This document shows, piece after piece, positions 48,445-60,020 of a stretch of DNA of 64,000 nucleotides. The translations under genes were made by a program, and so were the position numbers. Below the pieces are notes generated by a model. The model did no database searches. It saw only the letters and a list, made by a program, of their open reading frames with translations, and was not told the origin of the DNA. Origin of the DNA: Humibacter sp049446075 (lineage in GTDB: Bacteria > Actinomycetota > Actinomycetes > Actinomycetales > Microbacteriaceae). Where the stretch lies: positions 2,418,001 to 2,482,000 of the forward strand of contig NZ_JBMSEB010000001.1 in NCBI RefSeq assembly GCF_049446075.1. Reading direction: 5' to 3'. The stretch's first letter is position 1, and every line of letters starts with the position of its first letter.

Positions 48445-51372
48445 GTGCCCGCCGGGAAACGCCACCGAGACGTGCACGGCTCGCCGCCGAGTGGATCCCG
48501 ACACCGCACCGAACGCAGCGGCGCGCTGTGGCGCAGGCGCACGCGCGCCCAGGCGGGCCTGCTGGCCGCCATGGCCGGAACCATCGCCATCGTGGCTGCG
48601 CTGGTCGGGGTGATCGCGGGCATCGCCGCGCAGGCACCCGCGACATCCGTTCGCGCGACGATCGACGCCGGGCCCTCGTCTGCCATCTCCCGTAGCGTGT
48701 CGTGGCAGTGGGATGCCGGCGACGAGCATCCTTCGCAGGCCGTCGTTCGCGCGGCTCTGGGCAAGCAGTTCGCCGGCCTGCCGGTTCGCATCGAGCAGGA
48801 TGCTTCGCCCGAGCACTCCGCTCGCTGGACGGTCACTCCGGATGACTCGCGCATCCGCCCTGAGCAGCTGACCTCGGTGCGTCACGCCGAGTCCCGCCTG
48901 GTCGAGGTGGTGCGAGGGCTCCCGGGGCTCAGCGACACCCCCGTGAAAGCGACCGGTGGCGGTATCGACGCGCTCCGCAGCATGGAGCAGGCGAACGCGG
49001 CGCTGTCGGCGGTGCTGCCCGTGCCGGCATCCGTGCTGGCCGTCGCAGGCGTGATCGCGCTGGCGTTGTTGGCGCAGCTGCTCGTCGACGCCCGCGACAA
49101 CGAGACCAGGCTGCTGCGGGCACGCGGTGCCTCGGTGCGTGCCATCGTGCTGGCCGATGTGACAGAGACCGCGGTCACAGCCATCCTCGGATGCGTCGGA
49201 GGTGGGATCGCTGCCGGGCTGACGCTGGCGCTCACGGTCGGGATGCCTGCGCCCGGGTCGTTCCTGTTGCCGTGCGCGGGGGTTCTGCTCGGCTCGGTCG
49301 CGGTCGTCGTCGGGTTCGCCGCGGTCGCCGCCGAGCGGGCATCCGGCGAGGCGAGACAGGTCTCCGGGCGAGTTAGGCTCGGCATCTCTGCCGGGTCGAC
49401 GCTCGTCCTGCTCGCCATCGCAGGCATCTCGATGTGGCGGTTCGTGCAGGGGCAGGCATCCACCGGCCCTGTGGATCCGATCGCCGTCGTCGCGCCGGCT
49501 GCGGTGCTGTGTGCGCTCGCCACGTTCGCCGTCATCTTCTTCGGCCCCGTCTCCGCGGCGATCGAGACCGGCGTGTCCCGGTCGCCCGGCGTCGCGTCGT
49601 TGCCCATGCGGCTGGTATCACGGCACGCGGCAGTGTTCGCCGCGCCCGTCGCGCTGCTCACCCTGGCCGTCGCCGTCGCGACCTTCGCCAGCGGCTACCA
49701 GGCCACCTGGTCGTCGTTCCTGACCTCGTCATCTCGGCTCGTCGTCGGCGGGGATGCCCGCGTCGACCTCGACGCGCCGCAGTTCGTGGCCGGCCCCTCG
49801 GATGCCTCGCCGCTCAAGCGCATCGTGAACGTGCCTGGTGTCAGTGTGGCGGTGCCCGCCATGACGATCCCGGCCGACATCGGACCTCTGTCGGTCGACC
49901 TCGTCGGCGTGAAGGCGAACATGCTGCCGACACTGAACAGTGCACCGGGCGCCATGTTCGATGCGGCAGCGATCGGCAACGACTTGACCAGGTGGTCCGA
50001 GTGCATCGGCCCGTCAGGTGAATGCGAGATCTCTGAGGAGGGGGCGCAACGGGCGAACGCCGTGCGCGCGGCGGGGCAGGGCATCGGGGTTGCGGCGGGA
50101 GCGAAAGAGCTCACGCTCAGTGTGCAGGCGAGCGCATCGGCGGCGACGACAGCGCACATCACGGCATGGCTCACCGCGCCGACGGGCGAGGCTGTGCCGG
50201 TCTCGGCCGACGATGTTCCGGTGCAGGCGGTGAAGGCATCCGACCGGGTCTCCGCTCAGCAGGTGCGGATCCCTCTGCCCGACGGCGTATGGGCCGTCGC
50301 GGCGATCGATGTCTCGGTCGACCTGCCGCAGGGATCCGGCCCGAGCCAGGGCTTGGCAGTGAACGACATGAGCGCGCTCGCGCACGTCGGCTTCTCGATC
50401 TCGAAGGCCGAAGCGGATGGCCATCAGCTGTCGCTCCCGCAAGCAGGCTGGCAGTTGCAGAGCGATGTGTACGACAACGGCGACGTGGTGACGATGCGCG
50501 GGCACGCGAACGACCTGGGATTCGACGGAGCCGTGGGGGCGACGACGGCACCTACCGTACGGGTGCGCCTCGCCCCGAAGGTCGACTCCAATGTCGTTCC
50601 GGTGGCCCTGAGCTCTGCGGCGGCGGCCCAGACCGGGCTGAAGGTCGGCGCCACCACGACCATCGACCTGCCTCAGGGATCGTTGCCCCTGCGCGTGGTC
50701 GCCGTGACGCCGCAGATCCCCGGAACGTCACAGGCCGCCGCCGCCCTCGTCGACCTTCCGACCCTGACGACTGCCATGCTGCACGCCTCGCAAGACCTGC
50801 CGGCCGTCGACACGGTCTTCGTAGAGGCGCACCATGGCGCCCCGGCGACCGGAGGGCGGTTCGACGCGCGCGCGCTGAGCAGCGCCATGCCCTCTGCCTC
50901 GGTCGTCACACCAGATGTCGCGCTGCCCACGCGATTCATCGCACCCGTTGTGCTGGCGCTCGAGCTCGGGGCATACGGATGCTGCGCGCTCGCCATCGTC
51001 GCGCTGGCCGCCAGTCTCGCGGCGCTGTGGCGCGGGCGGCGGGGTGAGACGGTCATCCTGCGCGCGATCGGCTTCGCCCCGCAGACGCAGGCTCGCTCCC
51101 GAGCCGCCGAGGCCGGCCTGGCAGTGAGCTACGCCGTCGTGTGCGGCGTGCTCGCGGGCATCCTCGTGACCATCGTCGCCGGCAACGCGCTCGCAAGACG
51201 CTCGGTCCCCGGCGCACCACAGGGGCTACCGGTAGTGGGCACTTTCGACCTCGTGTGGCTCATCGGATGCCTGAGCGCGCTCCTCCTCGTGCTCGCGCTG
51301 GTCGTGGTGCGCTACGCCACCACGCTCTATCGCAGCGCGGTGCACGCCGTTCCGGGAAGGACCACGACGTGA
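48445..51372 (+). CDS. FtsX-like ABC transporter permease
   Basis: A 975-residue membrane protein with the duplicated FtsX layout: a first helix (~30-58), a large extracytoplasmic domain, a three-helix FtsX block (~195-300), further helices (~310-430), a second extracytoplasmic domain (~430-810) and a final block (~830-960). The cytoplasmic motif LLRARGASVRAIVLADVTETAV typifies the first block and ILRAIGFAPQTQARSRAAEAGLAVSYAV the second. First gene of a four-gene exporter operon; overlaps the next gene as GTGA. Likely exports or extracts a lipid or peptide; substrate unknown. Confidence 0.85.
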   Translation: MPAGKRHRDVHGSPPSGSRHRTERSGALWRRRTRAQAGLLAAMAGTIAIVAALVGVIAGIAAQAPATSVRATIDAGPSSAISRSVSWQWDAGDEHPSQAVVRAALGKQFAGLPVRIEQDASPEHSARWTVTPDDSRIRPEQLTSVRHAESRLVEVVRGLPGLSDTPVKATGGGIDALRSMEQANAALSAVLPVPASVLAVAGVIALALLAQLLVDARDNETRLLRARGASVRAIVLADVTETAVTAILGCVGGGIAAGLTLALTVGMPAPGSFLLPCAGVLLGSVAVVVGFAAVAAERASGEARQVSGRVRLGISAGSTLVLLAIAGISMWRFVQGQASTGPVDPIAVVAPAAVLCALATFAVIFFGPVSAAIETGVSRSPGVASLPMRLVSRHAAVFAAPVALLTLAVAVATFASGYQATWSSFLTSSSRLVVGGDARVDLDAPQFVAGPSDASPLKRIVNVPGVSVAVPAMTIPADIGPLSVDLVGVKANMLPTLNSAPGAMFDAAAIGNDLTRWSECIGPSGECEISEEGAQRANAVRAAGQGIGVAAGAKELTLSVQASASAATTAHITAWLTAPTGEAVPVSADDVPVQAVKASDRVSAQQVRIPLPDGVWAVAAIDVSVDLPQGSGPSQGLAVNDMSALAHVGFSISKAEADGHQLSLPQAGWQLQSDVYDNGDVVTMRGHANDLGFDGAVGATTAPTVRVRLAPKVDSNVVPVALSSAAAAQTGLKVGATTTIDLPQGSLPLRVVAVTPQIPGTSQAAAALVDLPTLTTAMLHASQDLPAVDTVFVEAHHGAPATGGRFDARALSSAMPSASVVTPDVALPTRFIAPVVLALELGAYGCCALAIVALAASLAALWRGRRGETVILRAIGFAPQTQARSRAAEAGLAVSYAVVCGVLAGILVTIVAGNALARRSVPGAPQGLPVVGTFDLVWLIGCLSALLLVLALVVVRYATTLYRSAVHAVPGRTTT

Positions 51373-54208
51373 GCCACGGGCGGCACGCCGCTGGCGCGGA
51401 GCCAGCCGCCGGCAACGACGCCTCGAAGCGCGCGGGCGAGGAGCATCTCGCGCTGTTGCTGCGCCCGATGCGCGCGTTCCGCTCCGGCTTCGTCGCGCTC
51501 GGCGTGATCGTGCTCGTCGCCACCGCCGGGGTCGTGGCGTGGCCGGCGGTGACGAGTGCGCTCGTGACGGCGGATGCCCGCGACCGGCTCGCGCAGTCAT
51601 CCGTCGCGGCTCGCGACATCACGGGAACTGTGCCGATTCAGCAGACCGGCGGTCTCGACGGGCGGATCTCATCGACTGCTGACGCGATCGCGGCCGGGTT
51701 GCCTGGCGGGCTCGGGCGGGCAAGGCGCGAGATGCAGCCCGCGCTGCGCTCGATGACACAGCCGGGCAGGTTCGTGGGCCGCTCCGACGGCATCAGCGCT
51801 CCGAACTCGCCGCAGGGTCTGCGTGTGAAACCGGAACCGTCCGACACCAAGCTGAGCGCGCTCGGCATGTCGGTGGAAGCCGATCAGCGGCTGAAGACTG
51901 ACGACGCGGTGCTCGTCGAAGGCCGGTGGGCGGCCGGTGGCGTTCGCAACGGTGCGATCGAGGTGAACGTGGCCGCCGCGACAGCCAAGAAGCTGGCATG
52001 GAAGGTGGGCGGCGCACGCACCGTCGATCTCGGAATGAATCCAGAGATCTCGCCCTCTCTCGGGTTGCCGCAGGACGCCGCCGGTCGGTCGTCGCTCGTG
52101 CTTAGGCTGGTCGGCACGGTCAAGCCCAAGCACCCCGCCGACGACTTCTGGCAACTCGACCCGGTGCGCTCGAGACTCGGAGTCAGTACTTCACCGGACC
52201 CCAACTCGAAGATCGCGTTCTACCACGGCCTGGCGTGGATCGATCAGGATGCCTGGCCGCAGCTTGCCCTCTCCCTCGGCAGTCCATACGTGTCCGCCTG
52301 GTACGGGGTGAAGCCGGGGTCGGCAGAGGTCGGCGCCCTCCCGGACATCGCAGCGGCCGCGACGGCGTTCCTGGCCAATCCGATCGACCCCGGAGCGGGA
52401 TCCGGCGCGCAGCCGTTGCGGCTCAGCAGCCAGCTCCCCGACATTGCTCAGACCATCAGCAGACGCGAGGGTCCCGTGCCGACGCTGCTCGCGATCGTGG
52501 CCGTCGGACCGCTCGGTGCCGCGGTCGCTGTGCTCTTCGTCGGCGCGCGCCTCATGACCTCCCGACGGGCACGCGAGCTGCAGCTCGTACGCGCCAGAGG
52601 AGCGTCGGAGCGTCGCGTACGTGGAACGCTCGCACTTCAGACAGCGATCGTCACGGTGCCAGCGGCCGTGCTCGGCGGGGCCGTGGCCACGTTCGTGGCA
52701 TCCGCCGTTCTCGGTACGGCGCCGGCGTCCGCCGTGCTGCCGATCGTGGTGTGCGCCGTCGTGCCGCCGTGCGCCGTCGCGATCACAGCGTCGCCGCAGG
52801 GCGCCACCCGGCGACGCCCGGTCACGGCGCTCATCGCCGAGCTCTTCGTGCTGGCTCTCGCCTGTGCGTCGTGCGTTCTGCTGCTGCAGCGAGGGGCGAG
52901 CGCGGCGACGGATCCCACTGCCATCGACCCGCTTCTGGTGGCGACGCCGCTGCTGGTGGTCTTCGCCGTGTGCGTGCTCGTCCTCCGCGTTTACCCGGCC
53001 GTGCTTGGGCTCATCGGACGCGGGGCTCGTTCGTCGCGGGGTGCCGTCTCCCCGGTGGGGTGGGCCGCGGCATCCCGCAGCGACAGAGGCAGAGTGTGGC
53101 CGCTGTTCGCCATGCTGACCGGCGTGGCGGTCGCGGTCTTCGCCGGAACCACGTTCACGACACTGGTGACGAGCGGCGAGCAGGATGCCAGCGCCCGCGT
53201 TGGTGCCGACGTCACCGTGAGTGCGCCGCTGTCCGCCGGTCAGGTGCGGGCCCTGCAGCGAATCGACGGCGTCGCGACGGTGGCGCAGCTGCGCCTTGTC
53301 GGCCTCGGCAGCACACCTGAGGGTGCGAACATTCCGGCGTACCTCGTCGACGTTGCGAAGGTGTCGGCCGCGCAGTCGAGGGTCGGCGAAGGCCGGCGGC
53401 TCTTCCCGGCGGATGCCGTCGCCTCCGCGGCGCGGAACGTCGGCGGCGCAGTGACCGTTCTCGGTGCGGTGCCTGGGGCCCGATCGGTGCGCATCCTCAC
53501 CTTCGACAACACGCGCATCGACGTGCCCGTGAAGGTGGTGAACAGCGCCTCCGGGTCGGAGGCGCCATTCCTCACCGACGCGGAGTGGGCACTGCTCGAC
53601 GAGGACCGGGTGCCTGCGTCGCTGCGCGCGGAGGCGACCACGGTGATCGCCCTCATCGGCGTGCGCGACGGTGTCGACACCTCTCGCGTCGCGGCGGCGG
53701 CGCAGCGCGTCGCGGGCCAGGCCGCGCATGTGGACTCGGTCGCCGCCGAGCAGGATCGTCAGGGGCAAGGTCCGCTGCTTGCAGGCATCCAGCTGCTGAT
53801 GATCGCTGGGACCGTGCTCGCCCTCGTCATGGCCGTCGGAGCGCTGCTGCTGACCCTGGCCATGGCGAGCGGACAACGCGTTCGGCTGCTGGCCGTGCTG
53901 CGTACGCTCGGGTTCGACCGAACGCAGTCAGCTGCGCTGGTGGCGTGGGAGGTGGTCCCGCTCGCCGCGACCGCGATCGTGGCAGGGGTGATCGCAGGAC
54001 TGGGCCTCTCGTGGCTCGTGGTGAGCGCCGTCGACCTGCGTGCGGTCACCGGGGCGCTGGCCCGGCCGCGGCTCGACCTGTCGCCTGCCGCGATCGGCCT
54101 CGTGGTCGCGCTGTTCGTGGTGGGCACCGCCGTTGCCCTGCTCTTCGCCGTCGCCTCGGCCCGTCGTGCCGACCCGGCTCGAACACTCCGGGCCGCAGAG
54201 GAGGAACT

Positions 54209-54212
<4 letters not shown>
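51369..54212 (+). CDS. FtsX-like ABC transporter permease
   Basis: A 947-residue permease of the same architecture as its upstream neighbour, from GTG 51369. The FtsX blocks carry LVRARGASERRVRGTLALQTAIV and VLRTLGFDRTQSAALVAWEVVPLAATAIVAG, and the C-terminal tail RRADPARTLRAAEEEL is typical for this family. The two large permeases probably form a heterodimeric channel with the two downstream ATPases. It overlaps the first ATPase gene as GTGA. Confidence 0.88.
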
Positions 54213-55113
<901 letters not shown>

Positions 55114-55117
<4 letters not shown>

Positions 55118-55836
55118 GCACGGGAACGCGGGCGCAGGCATCCATCGAGCCGATCCTGCGAGCGCGAGCGCTCACCAGGGTGTTCGGCTCGGGTTCGACG
55201 CGGGTCGAGGCGTGCGCATGCGTGGACGTGGACGTGCGGCCAGGCGAACTGCTCGTCATCAGGGGCCGCTCCGGCTCAGGCAAGACGACGCTGCTCAACC
55301 TGCTCGCCGCAGTCGACCGCCCGACCAGTGGATCCGTGTGGCTCGGTGACGTCGAGCTCAGCGCGGCGAGCGAGGACGAACTCGTGCGCGTGCGCAGGGA
55401 TCGGATCGGCTTCGTGTTCCAAGGTTTCGGGCTCATCCCCGTGCTGTCCGCTGCTGAGAACGTCGAACTGCCGCTCCGCCTCCTCGGCCTGCCTGCCGGA
55501 GAGCGGGAGGAACGCGTTGCCCGCGCACTCGAGGATGTCGGCCTGACGGAGCACGCAGCGCAGCGGCCTCCCGAGATGTCGGGTGGGCAGCAGCAGCGCG
55601 TCGGCATCGCGCGGGCGATCGTCTCAGAGCCCGAGGTGCTCTTCGCCGATGAGCCGACCGGGCAGCTGGACAGCATCACAGCGGCAGCCACCATGGACCT
55701 TCTCGTCACGCTCGTGCGCCAGCGGGGGACCGCCGCCGTGGTGACGACGCACGATCCCCTGCTGGTCGCCCGGGCCGACCGCGTGCTGGAACTGCACGAC
55801 GGCCGGGTGGTCGACGAGGTGCGCGCGACCGGCTGA
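55114..55836 (+). CDS. MacB/LolD-type ABC transporter ATP-binding protein
   Basis: A 240-residue ATPase with Walker A GRSGSGKTTLLN, Q-loop FVFQGFGLIPVLSAAEN, signature MSGGQQQRVGIARAI, Walker B VLFADEPTGQLD. It is the standard length without the C-terminal addition of its neighbour, so the two ATPases are not simple duplicates. Last gene of the FtsX operon; convergent with the SDR gene 7 bp downstream. Confidence 0.9.
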
Positions 55837-55843
55837 GCAGCCC

Positions 55844-56755
55844 TCAGCTGGCCTTTGCCGCCTCGACTGCCCCCACGTAGTTCTGCGCGATGTCGTCGAG
55901 CAGCCCGAGTTCGGTGGGCTGCCAGCCCAGCAGCTCTCGAGTGAGTGCGCTGGTTGCCTGAACGTCTGACCCGAAGAACCTGCCGAGCCAGCCGAAGTGC
56001 TCCGTGGCATCCTCCGGCGAGACCGACACGACCGGCAGGCCGAGGCCGTCTCCGATCGCCTGGGCGATCTGTCTCGTGGGCACGCCCTGCTCGGCGACCG
56101 CGTGGGTGATTGTTCCGCCCGGTGCCTTCTGCAGCGCGAGGCTCACGAGTCGGCCGGCATCCAGGCGGTGCACTGCCGCCCAGCTGTGCTCGCCGTCGCC
56201 GACGTAGGCCGAGACGCCCCGCTCACGCGCGATCCGCACGAGCACTGCACTGAAACCGTGGTCGCCCGCACCGTGCACGGTCGGGGCGAAGCGCAGGGCC
56301 ACGGGAGCGATGCCCCGCTCGGCGAAGCTCATGGCGAGCTGCTCGCTTCCACCGCGCGGGGCATCCGGACCGGCGAACGGCGATTCGTCGCGTTCCGTCA
56401 GGGCGCGAGACGGGAATCCCGCGAGGCCCGAAGCGAACATGAACTTGCGGCCCGTGCCCTCGAGCGCGTCACCGAACGTCTCGAGCGCTGCTCTCTCGGT
56501 GCGCCCAGACGCCGCGAAGTTGTCGAAGTCGTGCTTGAACGCGAGGTGGATGACGGCATCGGATGCCTCGGCCCCTGTGCGAAGCACGTCGAGGTCGTCC
56601 AACCCGCCGCGCACGGGGATGACGCCTGCAGCCTCGAGGGCGGAGGCTGAGGCATCCGACCTGGCAAGACCCGCGACCTCGTGGCCGGCCTCGATCAGGT
56701 GCGGCACGACGGCCGAGCCAATCCAGCCGGATGCTCCTGTCATGAAGATGCGCAT
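55844..56755 (-). CDS. NAD(P)-dependent epimerase/dehydratase-type SDR protein
   Basis: A 303-residue extended-SDR protein: MRIFMTGASGWIGSAVV holds the GxxGxxG cofactor site; VIHLAFKHDFDNF follows. The usual catalytic YxxxK is not evident, so it may be an atypical member that binds NADP(H) without classical catalysis. Start 56755 has AAGGAGA upstream. It is divergent from a TetR regulator with two operator-like palindromes between them, and is almost certainly its target. Similar TetR/SDR pairs are common in actinobacteria. Confidence 0.85.
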   Translation of the reverse strand: MRIFMTGASGWIGSAVVPHLIEAGHEVAGLARSDASASALEAAGVIPVRGGLDDLDVLRTGAEASDAVIHLAFKHDFDNFAASGRTERAALETFGDALEGTGRKFMFASGLAGFPSRALTERDESPFAGPDAPRGGSEQLAMSFAERGIAPVALRFAPTVHGAGDHGFSAVLVRIARERGVSAYVGDGEHSWAAVHRLDAGRLVSLALQKAPGGTITHAVAEQGVPTRQIAQAIGDGLGLPVVSVSPEDATEHFGWLGRFFGSDVQATSALTRELLGWQPTELGLLDDIAQNYVGAVEAAKAS

Positions 56756-56831
56756 GTGCTCTGTCTCCTTCTCGTCCGCGTGCGCCTGGGCGACGCGAGG
56801 ACGGTCGATGGTGGTGTTCAGCCGCTGAGTC

Positions 56832-56882
56832 ATGTCAGCCACTGACATAGTTGACGCTAGCACTCATGTCAGTCTCTGTCAT
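56832..56882. promoter_or_regulatory. Two TetR-type operator palindromes
   Basis: ATGTCAG-CCA-CTGACAT (56832-56848) is a perfect 17-bp palindrome and ATGTCAG-TCT-CTGTCAT (56866-56882) is the same with one mismatch, centres 34 bp apart. They lie in the SDR upstream region facing the TetR gene and explain autoregulated, divergent control. Confidence 0.75.
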
Positions 56883-56987
56883 CAGTAGAATCGAAAGCGG
56901 GAGTCGAGGATGCCGGCACGCAGCGAGCGCGCACCGGGCCGGCTCCAGAATTCCGAAGCGCCGTAGAAGCAGAGGTGGTGAGCGCAC

Positions 56988-57587
56988 ATGGTGAGGTGGG
57001 AGCCGGATGCCAAGGGGCGGCTGCAGCGCGCCGCGCTCGAGCTCTATGGGGAGCGCGGGTTCGAGGCGACGACGGTGCAGGACATAGCCGAGCGCTCGGG
57101 CGTAACGGAGCGCACCTTCTTCCGCCACTTCGCAGACAAACGCGAGGTGCTCTTCGACGGATCCAACCTTTTGCAGAACGGGATGGTGGGTGCGCTGAGC
57201 GAGGCGCCGGCATCCGCGGGCCCGATGCAGTTGATCGTCGCAATGCTCGAGGCGGCGGGCGGGTTCTTCGATGGCCGGCATGAATACTCGAAGCAGCGCG
57301 CAGCGGTGATCGACGTGAATCAGGGCCTCATGGAGCGCGAACTGCTCAAGCTCTCCACGATGTCGTCCGCGATCGCCGCCGAGTTGCAGTCGCGGGGCAT
57401 CCAGGCGGAGGCGGCAGCGTTGGCAGCCGACCTCGGCGTCGCCCTGTTCCACGGGGCGTTCCGTCGGTGGGTGCAGGGCGACGACGGAATCGAGTTCAGC
57501 CAGAGGGTGCGCGAGACGTTGGCCGAATTCGCCGTGCTCGCGGCCGAGGTCGCCGCTCCTCAGGCGGCGGCGAACGTGCGGCGGTAG
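56988..57587 (+). CDS. TetR-family transcriptional regulator
   Basis: A 199-residue regulator with the canonical N-terminal helix-turn-helix (LQRAALELYGERGFEATTVQDIAERSGVTERTFFRHFADKREVLF, ~12-56) and a divergent ligand-binding half. The mycofactocin/AcrR-like C-terminal part (ALAADLGVALFHGAFRRWVQG) is typical of the TetR_C_17-like group. It likely represses the divergent SDR gene via the sites at 56832-56882. Its 3' end overlaps the convergent GlxA-type gene by 28 bp. Confidence 0.9.
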   Translation: MVRWEPDAKGRLQRAALELYGERGFEATTVQDIAERSGVTERTFFRHFADKREVLFDGSNLLQNGMVGALSEAPASAGPMQLIVAMLEAAGGFFDGRHEYSKQRAAVIDVNQGLMERELLKLSTMSSAIAAELQSRGIQAEAAALAADLGVALFHGAFRRWVQGDDGIEFSQRVRETLAEFAVLAAEVAAPQAAANVRR

Positions 57588-58537
57588 TCACTCGGGCTCA
57601 CGCCCGTGGCGCGCCGGAAGTGGGCGCGCAGATTCGCGGCGGTGCCCAGCCCGCAGTCCTCTGCGATGCGGTCCACGCCGAGGTCGGTGGTCTCCAGCAG
57701 CTCGCGGGCACGGTCGACCCGGGCAGCGTTGAGCCATTTCAGCGGCGTCGTTCCCGTCTCGGCCACGAAGGCGCGAGCGAAGGTGCGCGCGGATGCATGC
57801 GCGTGCGCAGCAAGATCCCCGACAGTCAGCGCCTGATCCAGCCTGTCCAGCGCCCACGCCCGAGTCTCTGCCAGCCGCGCGCTGTGCGGCTCGGCCGCCG
57901 GCGATCGTTCGATGAACTGCGCCTGCCCGCCGTCGCGGTGGGGCGCCGCGACGATGTCCCTTGCCACGGCATTAGCGACCGCCGCGCCGTGGTCGAGGCG
58001 CACGATGTGCAGGCACACGTCGATGCCGCTGGCGACCCCCGCAGACGTGATCACATCGCCCTCGTCGACGAACAGCACGTGCGGGTCGACCGTGACGAGC
58101 GGGTGCAGCCTGGCGAGGGCATCCGTGTAGCGCCAGTGCGTCGTCGCCCTGCGCCCGTCGAGCAGGCCGGCCGAGGCGAGCGCGAACGCCCCTGTGCAGA
58201 TGGAGACCATGCGCGCGCCCCTGCGATGGGCCTCGCGGAGTGCCTCGGCGGCGTCCTCGGGCGCGCCGTCGAGTGCGTTGCGGAAGGCCGGAACGATCAC
58301 GGTATCTGCGGACACCACCGCGTCGAGTCCATGAGTGGCGTTGACGGTCCACCCGGCTGTGGTCTCGATCGGTCCCGGTTGCCTGCCGCAGAGCACGACG
58401 TCGTACGGCAATCCGAGGTGATCGAAGATCTGGAACGGCATCCCGATCTCCATCGGCAGCGCCTGGCCGAGAGCGAGCACCGCAACGAGGTGCCTGTCAC
58501 GCTCGACCCCTCGGCGCCGCGTACTCGAAACGACCAT
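57560..58537 (-). CDS. GlxA-family transcriptional regulator (DJ-1/PfpI plus AraC HTH)
   Basis: A 325-residue regulator. Residues ~15-185 form a DJ-1/PfpI-like domain with the nucleophile-elbow sequence MVSICTGAFALASAGLLDGR; residues ~220-320 form an AraC helix-turn-helix (ASARTFARAFVAETGTTPLKWLNAARV, CGLGTAANLRAHFRRATGVSPSDYRR). The start at 58537 (MVVSST) is chosen over an upstream one that would cross the divergent promoter. It probably controls the MFS gene opposite; the ligand is unknown. Confidence 0.88.
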   Translation of the reverse strand: MVVSSTRRRGVERDRHLVAVLALGQALPMEIGMPFQIFDHLGLPYDVVLCGRQPGPIETTAGWTVNATHGLDAVVSADTVIVPAFRNALDGAPEDAAEALREAHRRGARMVSICTGAFALASAGLLDGRRATTHWRYTDALARLHPLVTVDPHVLFVDEGDVITSAGVASGIDVCLHIVRLDHGAAVANAVARDIVAAPHRDGGQAQFIERSPAAEPHSARLAETRAWALDRLDQALTVGDLAAHAHASARTFARAFVAETGTTPLKWLNAARVDRARELLETTDLGVDRIAEDCGLGTAANLRAHFRRATGVSPSDYRRTFAAA

Positions 58538-58558
58538 GGCAGAAATGTATCGCAGATC

Positions 58559-58579
58559 GTCATTAGTGCCACTCGTGAC
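58559..58579. promoter_or_regulatory. Imperfect palindrome in the GlxA/MFS divergent region
   Basis: GTCATTAGTG-C-CACTCGTGAC, 8 of 10 positions complementary, between the two diverging starts. Candidate binding site for the GlxA-type regulator. Confidence 0.4.
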
Positions 58580-58601
58580 GACGTCGCTCCGGCGGCACAG
58601 T

Positions 58602-59894
58602 GTGACCGTGACGACAATCAACACACCGCAGGGCGCTCCCCGCGGCACCCGGCAGGCACGCACCCGCACGGATGCCTCGCCGCACCTCCGCGTCGCCCGC
58701 CGGCTCGCTCCAGCTCAGGCCCTCTACATCTTCGGCAGCTCGGTCGACCTCACGCTGACCGGCATCGTGGGTGTGCGGTTGGCGCCGGTGCCCGCGCTGG
58801 CGACGCTGCCGTTCAGCCTGATCCCGATCGCGGCCGTTGCGTCGACGTTCGTCGTCTCCCGTTTCATCGGTCGCGTCGGCTACCGCGCCACGTTCACAGG
58901 TGTCGCTGCTGTCGCTGCGGTTGCGGGCCTTGTCTCGGCCCTTGCGGTGCAGCTCGATCAGTTCTGGCTGTTCTGCATAGGCACCGGACTCATCGGCGTC
59001 TACTCGGCGGGTGCCGGCTACTACCGCTACGCGGCGGCGGATGCGGCAGGAACGCAGCGCGCCCGAGCTGTGACGACCGTGCTGGCGGGTGGACTCATCG
59101 CCGCCCTTCTCGGACCGTTCCTCGCCACCTGGGTCGGCGGCCTGCTGCCCGTGACGTTCGTTGCGAGCTACCTTCTCGTCGCGTTGTTCGGCGTGCTCGC
59201 CGTGGCGTGGAACGCGTTACTGCCGCGGGAACTCGCGGGCGGCCGCGATGAGCAGCGGCGAAGGGGCGGCGCCGCCGAGTCGGCGACGGGCGTAGGCGCG
59301 GGGGAGGAACAGGCATCCGCTCGCCCTCGCAGGATGCTCTGGCGGCAGCCCGTGCTGCTGGCCGGCGTCGCAGCGACCTCGTTCGCCGCCTTCTCGATGA
59401 CCTCCATGATGGCCGCAGGCCCCATCGCGGGCATGGCGATGGGACACAGCGAAGCGGATGCCGCGCTCGCGGTTCAGCTGCACATGATCGGCATGTTCGC
59501 GCCAGGCTTCGTCATCGCGCGGATGATCGGCAGGTTCGGGGAGCGGTCGATCACCGTGGCCGGCGCGATGATCGTCATCCTGGCCGGTGCCGCAGCGGCG
59601 TGCAGCACGGCGGAGTGGGCCTTTCTCACCGCGATGCTCGCGATCGGCGTCGGCTGGAACCTCGCGTACAGCGGCGGCAGCGCCATGATCGCCGGCTCGT
59701 ACGCGGGTGCCGAACGCGGCAGGGTTCAACCGATCGCCGAGGTGATCACGAACGGCTTCCAGGTGGTCGGCTCGCTGAGCGCCGGCGTGCTCGCAACCGT
59801 GCCCGGCTGGCGCATGCTTGGCATCGGCCTGATCGTCCTGTCGGTCGTGGTCGGCATCGGCGTCTCGGCGGTGCGGCGTGCGGCGCGTGCCTGA
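58602..59894 (+). CDS. MFS transporter
   Basis: A ~430-residue major facilitator protein with twelve predicted helices. The cytoplasmic loop 2-3 has GRVGYRATFTG; a long polar loop rich in Arg and Glu (GGRDEQRRRGGAAESATGVG region, ~215-260) separates the two halves; FGERSITVAGAMIVILAG follows in the second half. The start is uncertain: GTG 58602 or 58608 leaves room for a promoter, whereas ATG 58536 would overlap the start of the divergent regulator. Probably a drug or metabolite exporter. Confidence 0.82.
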   Translation: MTVTTINTPQGAPRGTRQARTRTDASPHLRVARRLAPAQALYIFGSSVDLTLTGIVGVRLAPVPALATLPFSLIPIAAVASTFVVSRFIGRVGYRATFTGVAAVAAVAGLVSALAVQLDQFWLFCIGTGLIGVYSAGAGYYRYAAADAAGTQRARAVTTVLAGGLIAALLGPFLATWVGGLLPVTFVASYLLVALFGVLAVAWNALLPRELAGGRDEQRRRGGAAESATGVGAGEEQASARPRRMLWRQPVLLAGVAATSFAAFSMTSMMAAGPIAGMAMGHSEADAALAVQLHMIGMFAPGFVIARMIGRFGERSITVAGAMIVILAGAAAACSTAEWAFLTAMLAIGVGWNLAYSGGSAMIAGSYAGAERGRVQPIAEVITNGFQVVGSLSAGVLATVPGWRMLGIGLIVLSVVVGIGVSAVRRAARA

Positions 59895-60020
59895 TGCAGG
59901 GGCGCTAACGCGGACGGGCGGGAAGACCTTGCGCCATGCGCCGCGTAGACGCACGCCTGTTGCGCCGCACGCGCGGGCGGCGCTGCCGCCGTGCGTCGAC
60001 ATGCGAATAGTCTCGACTTC

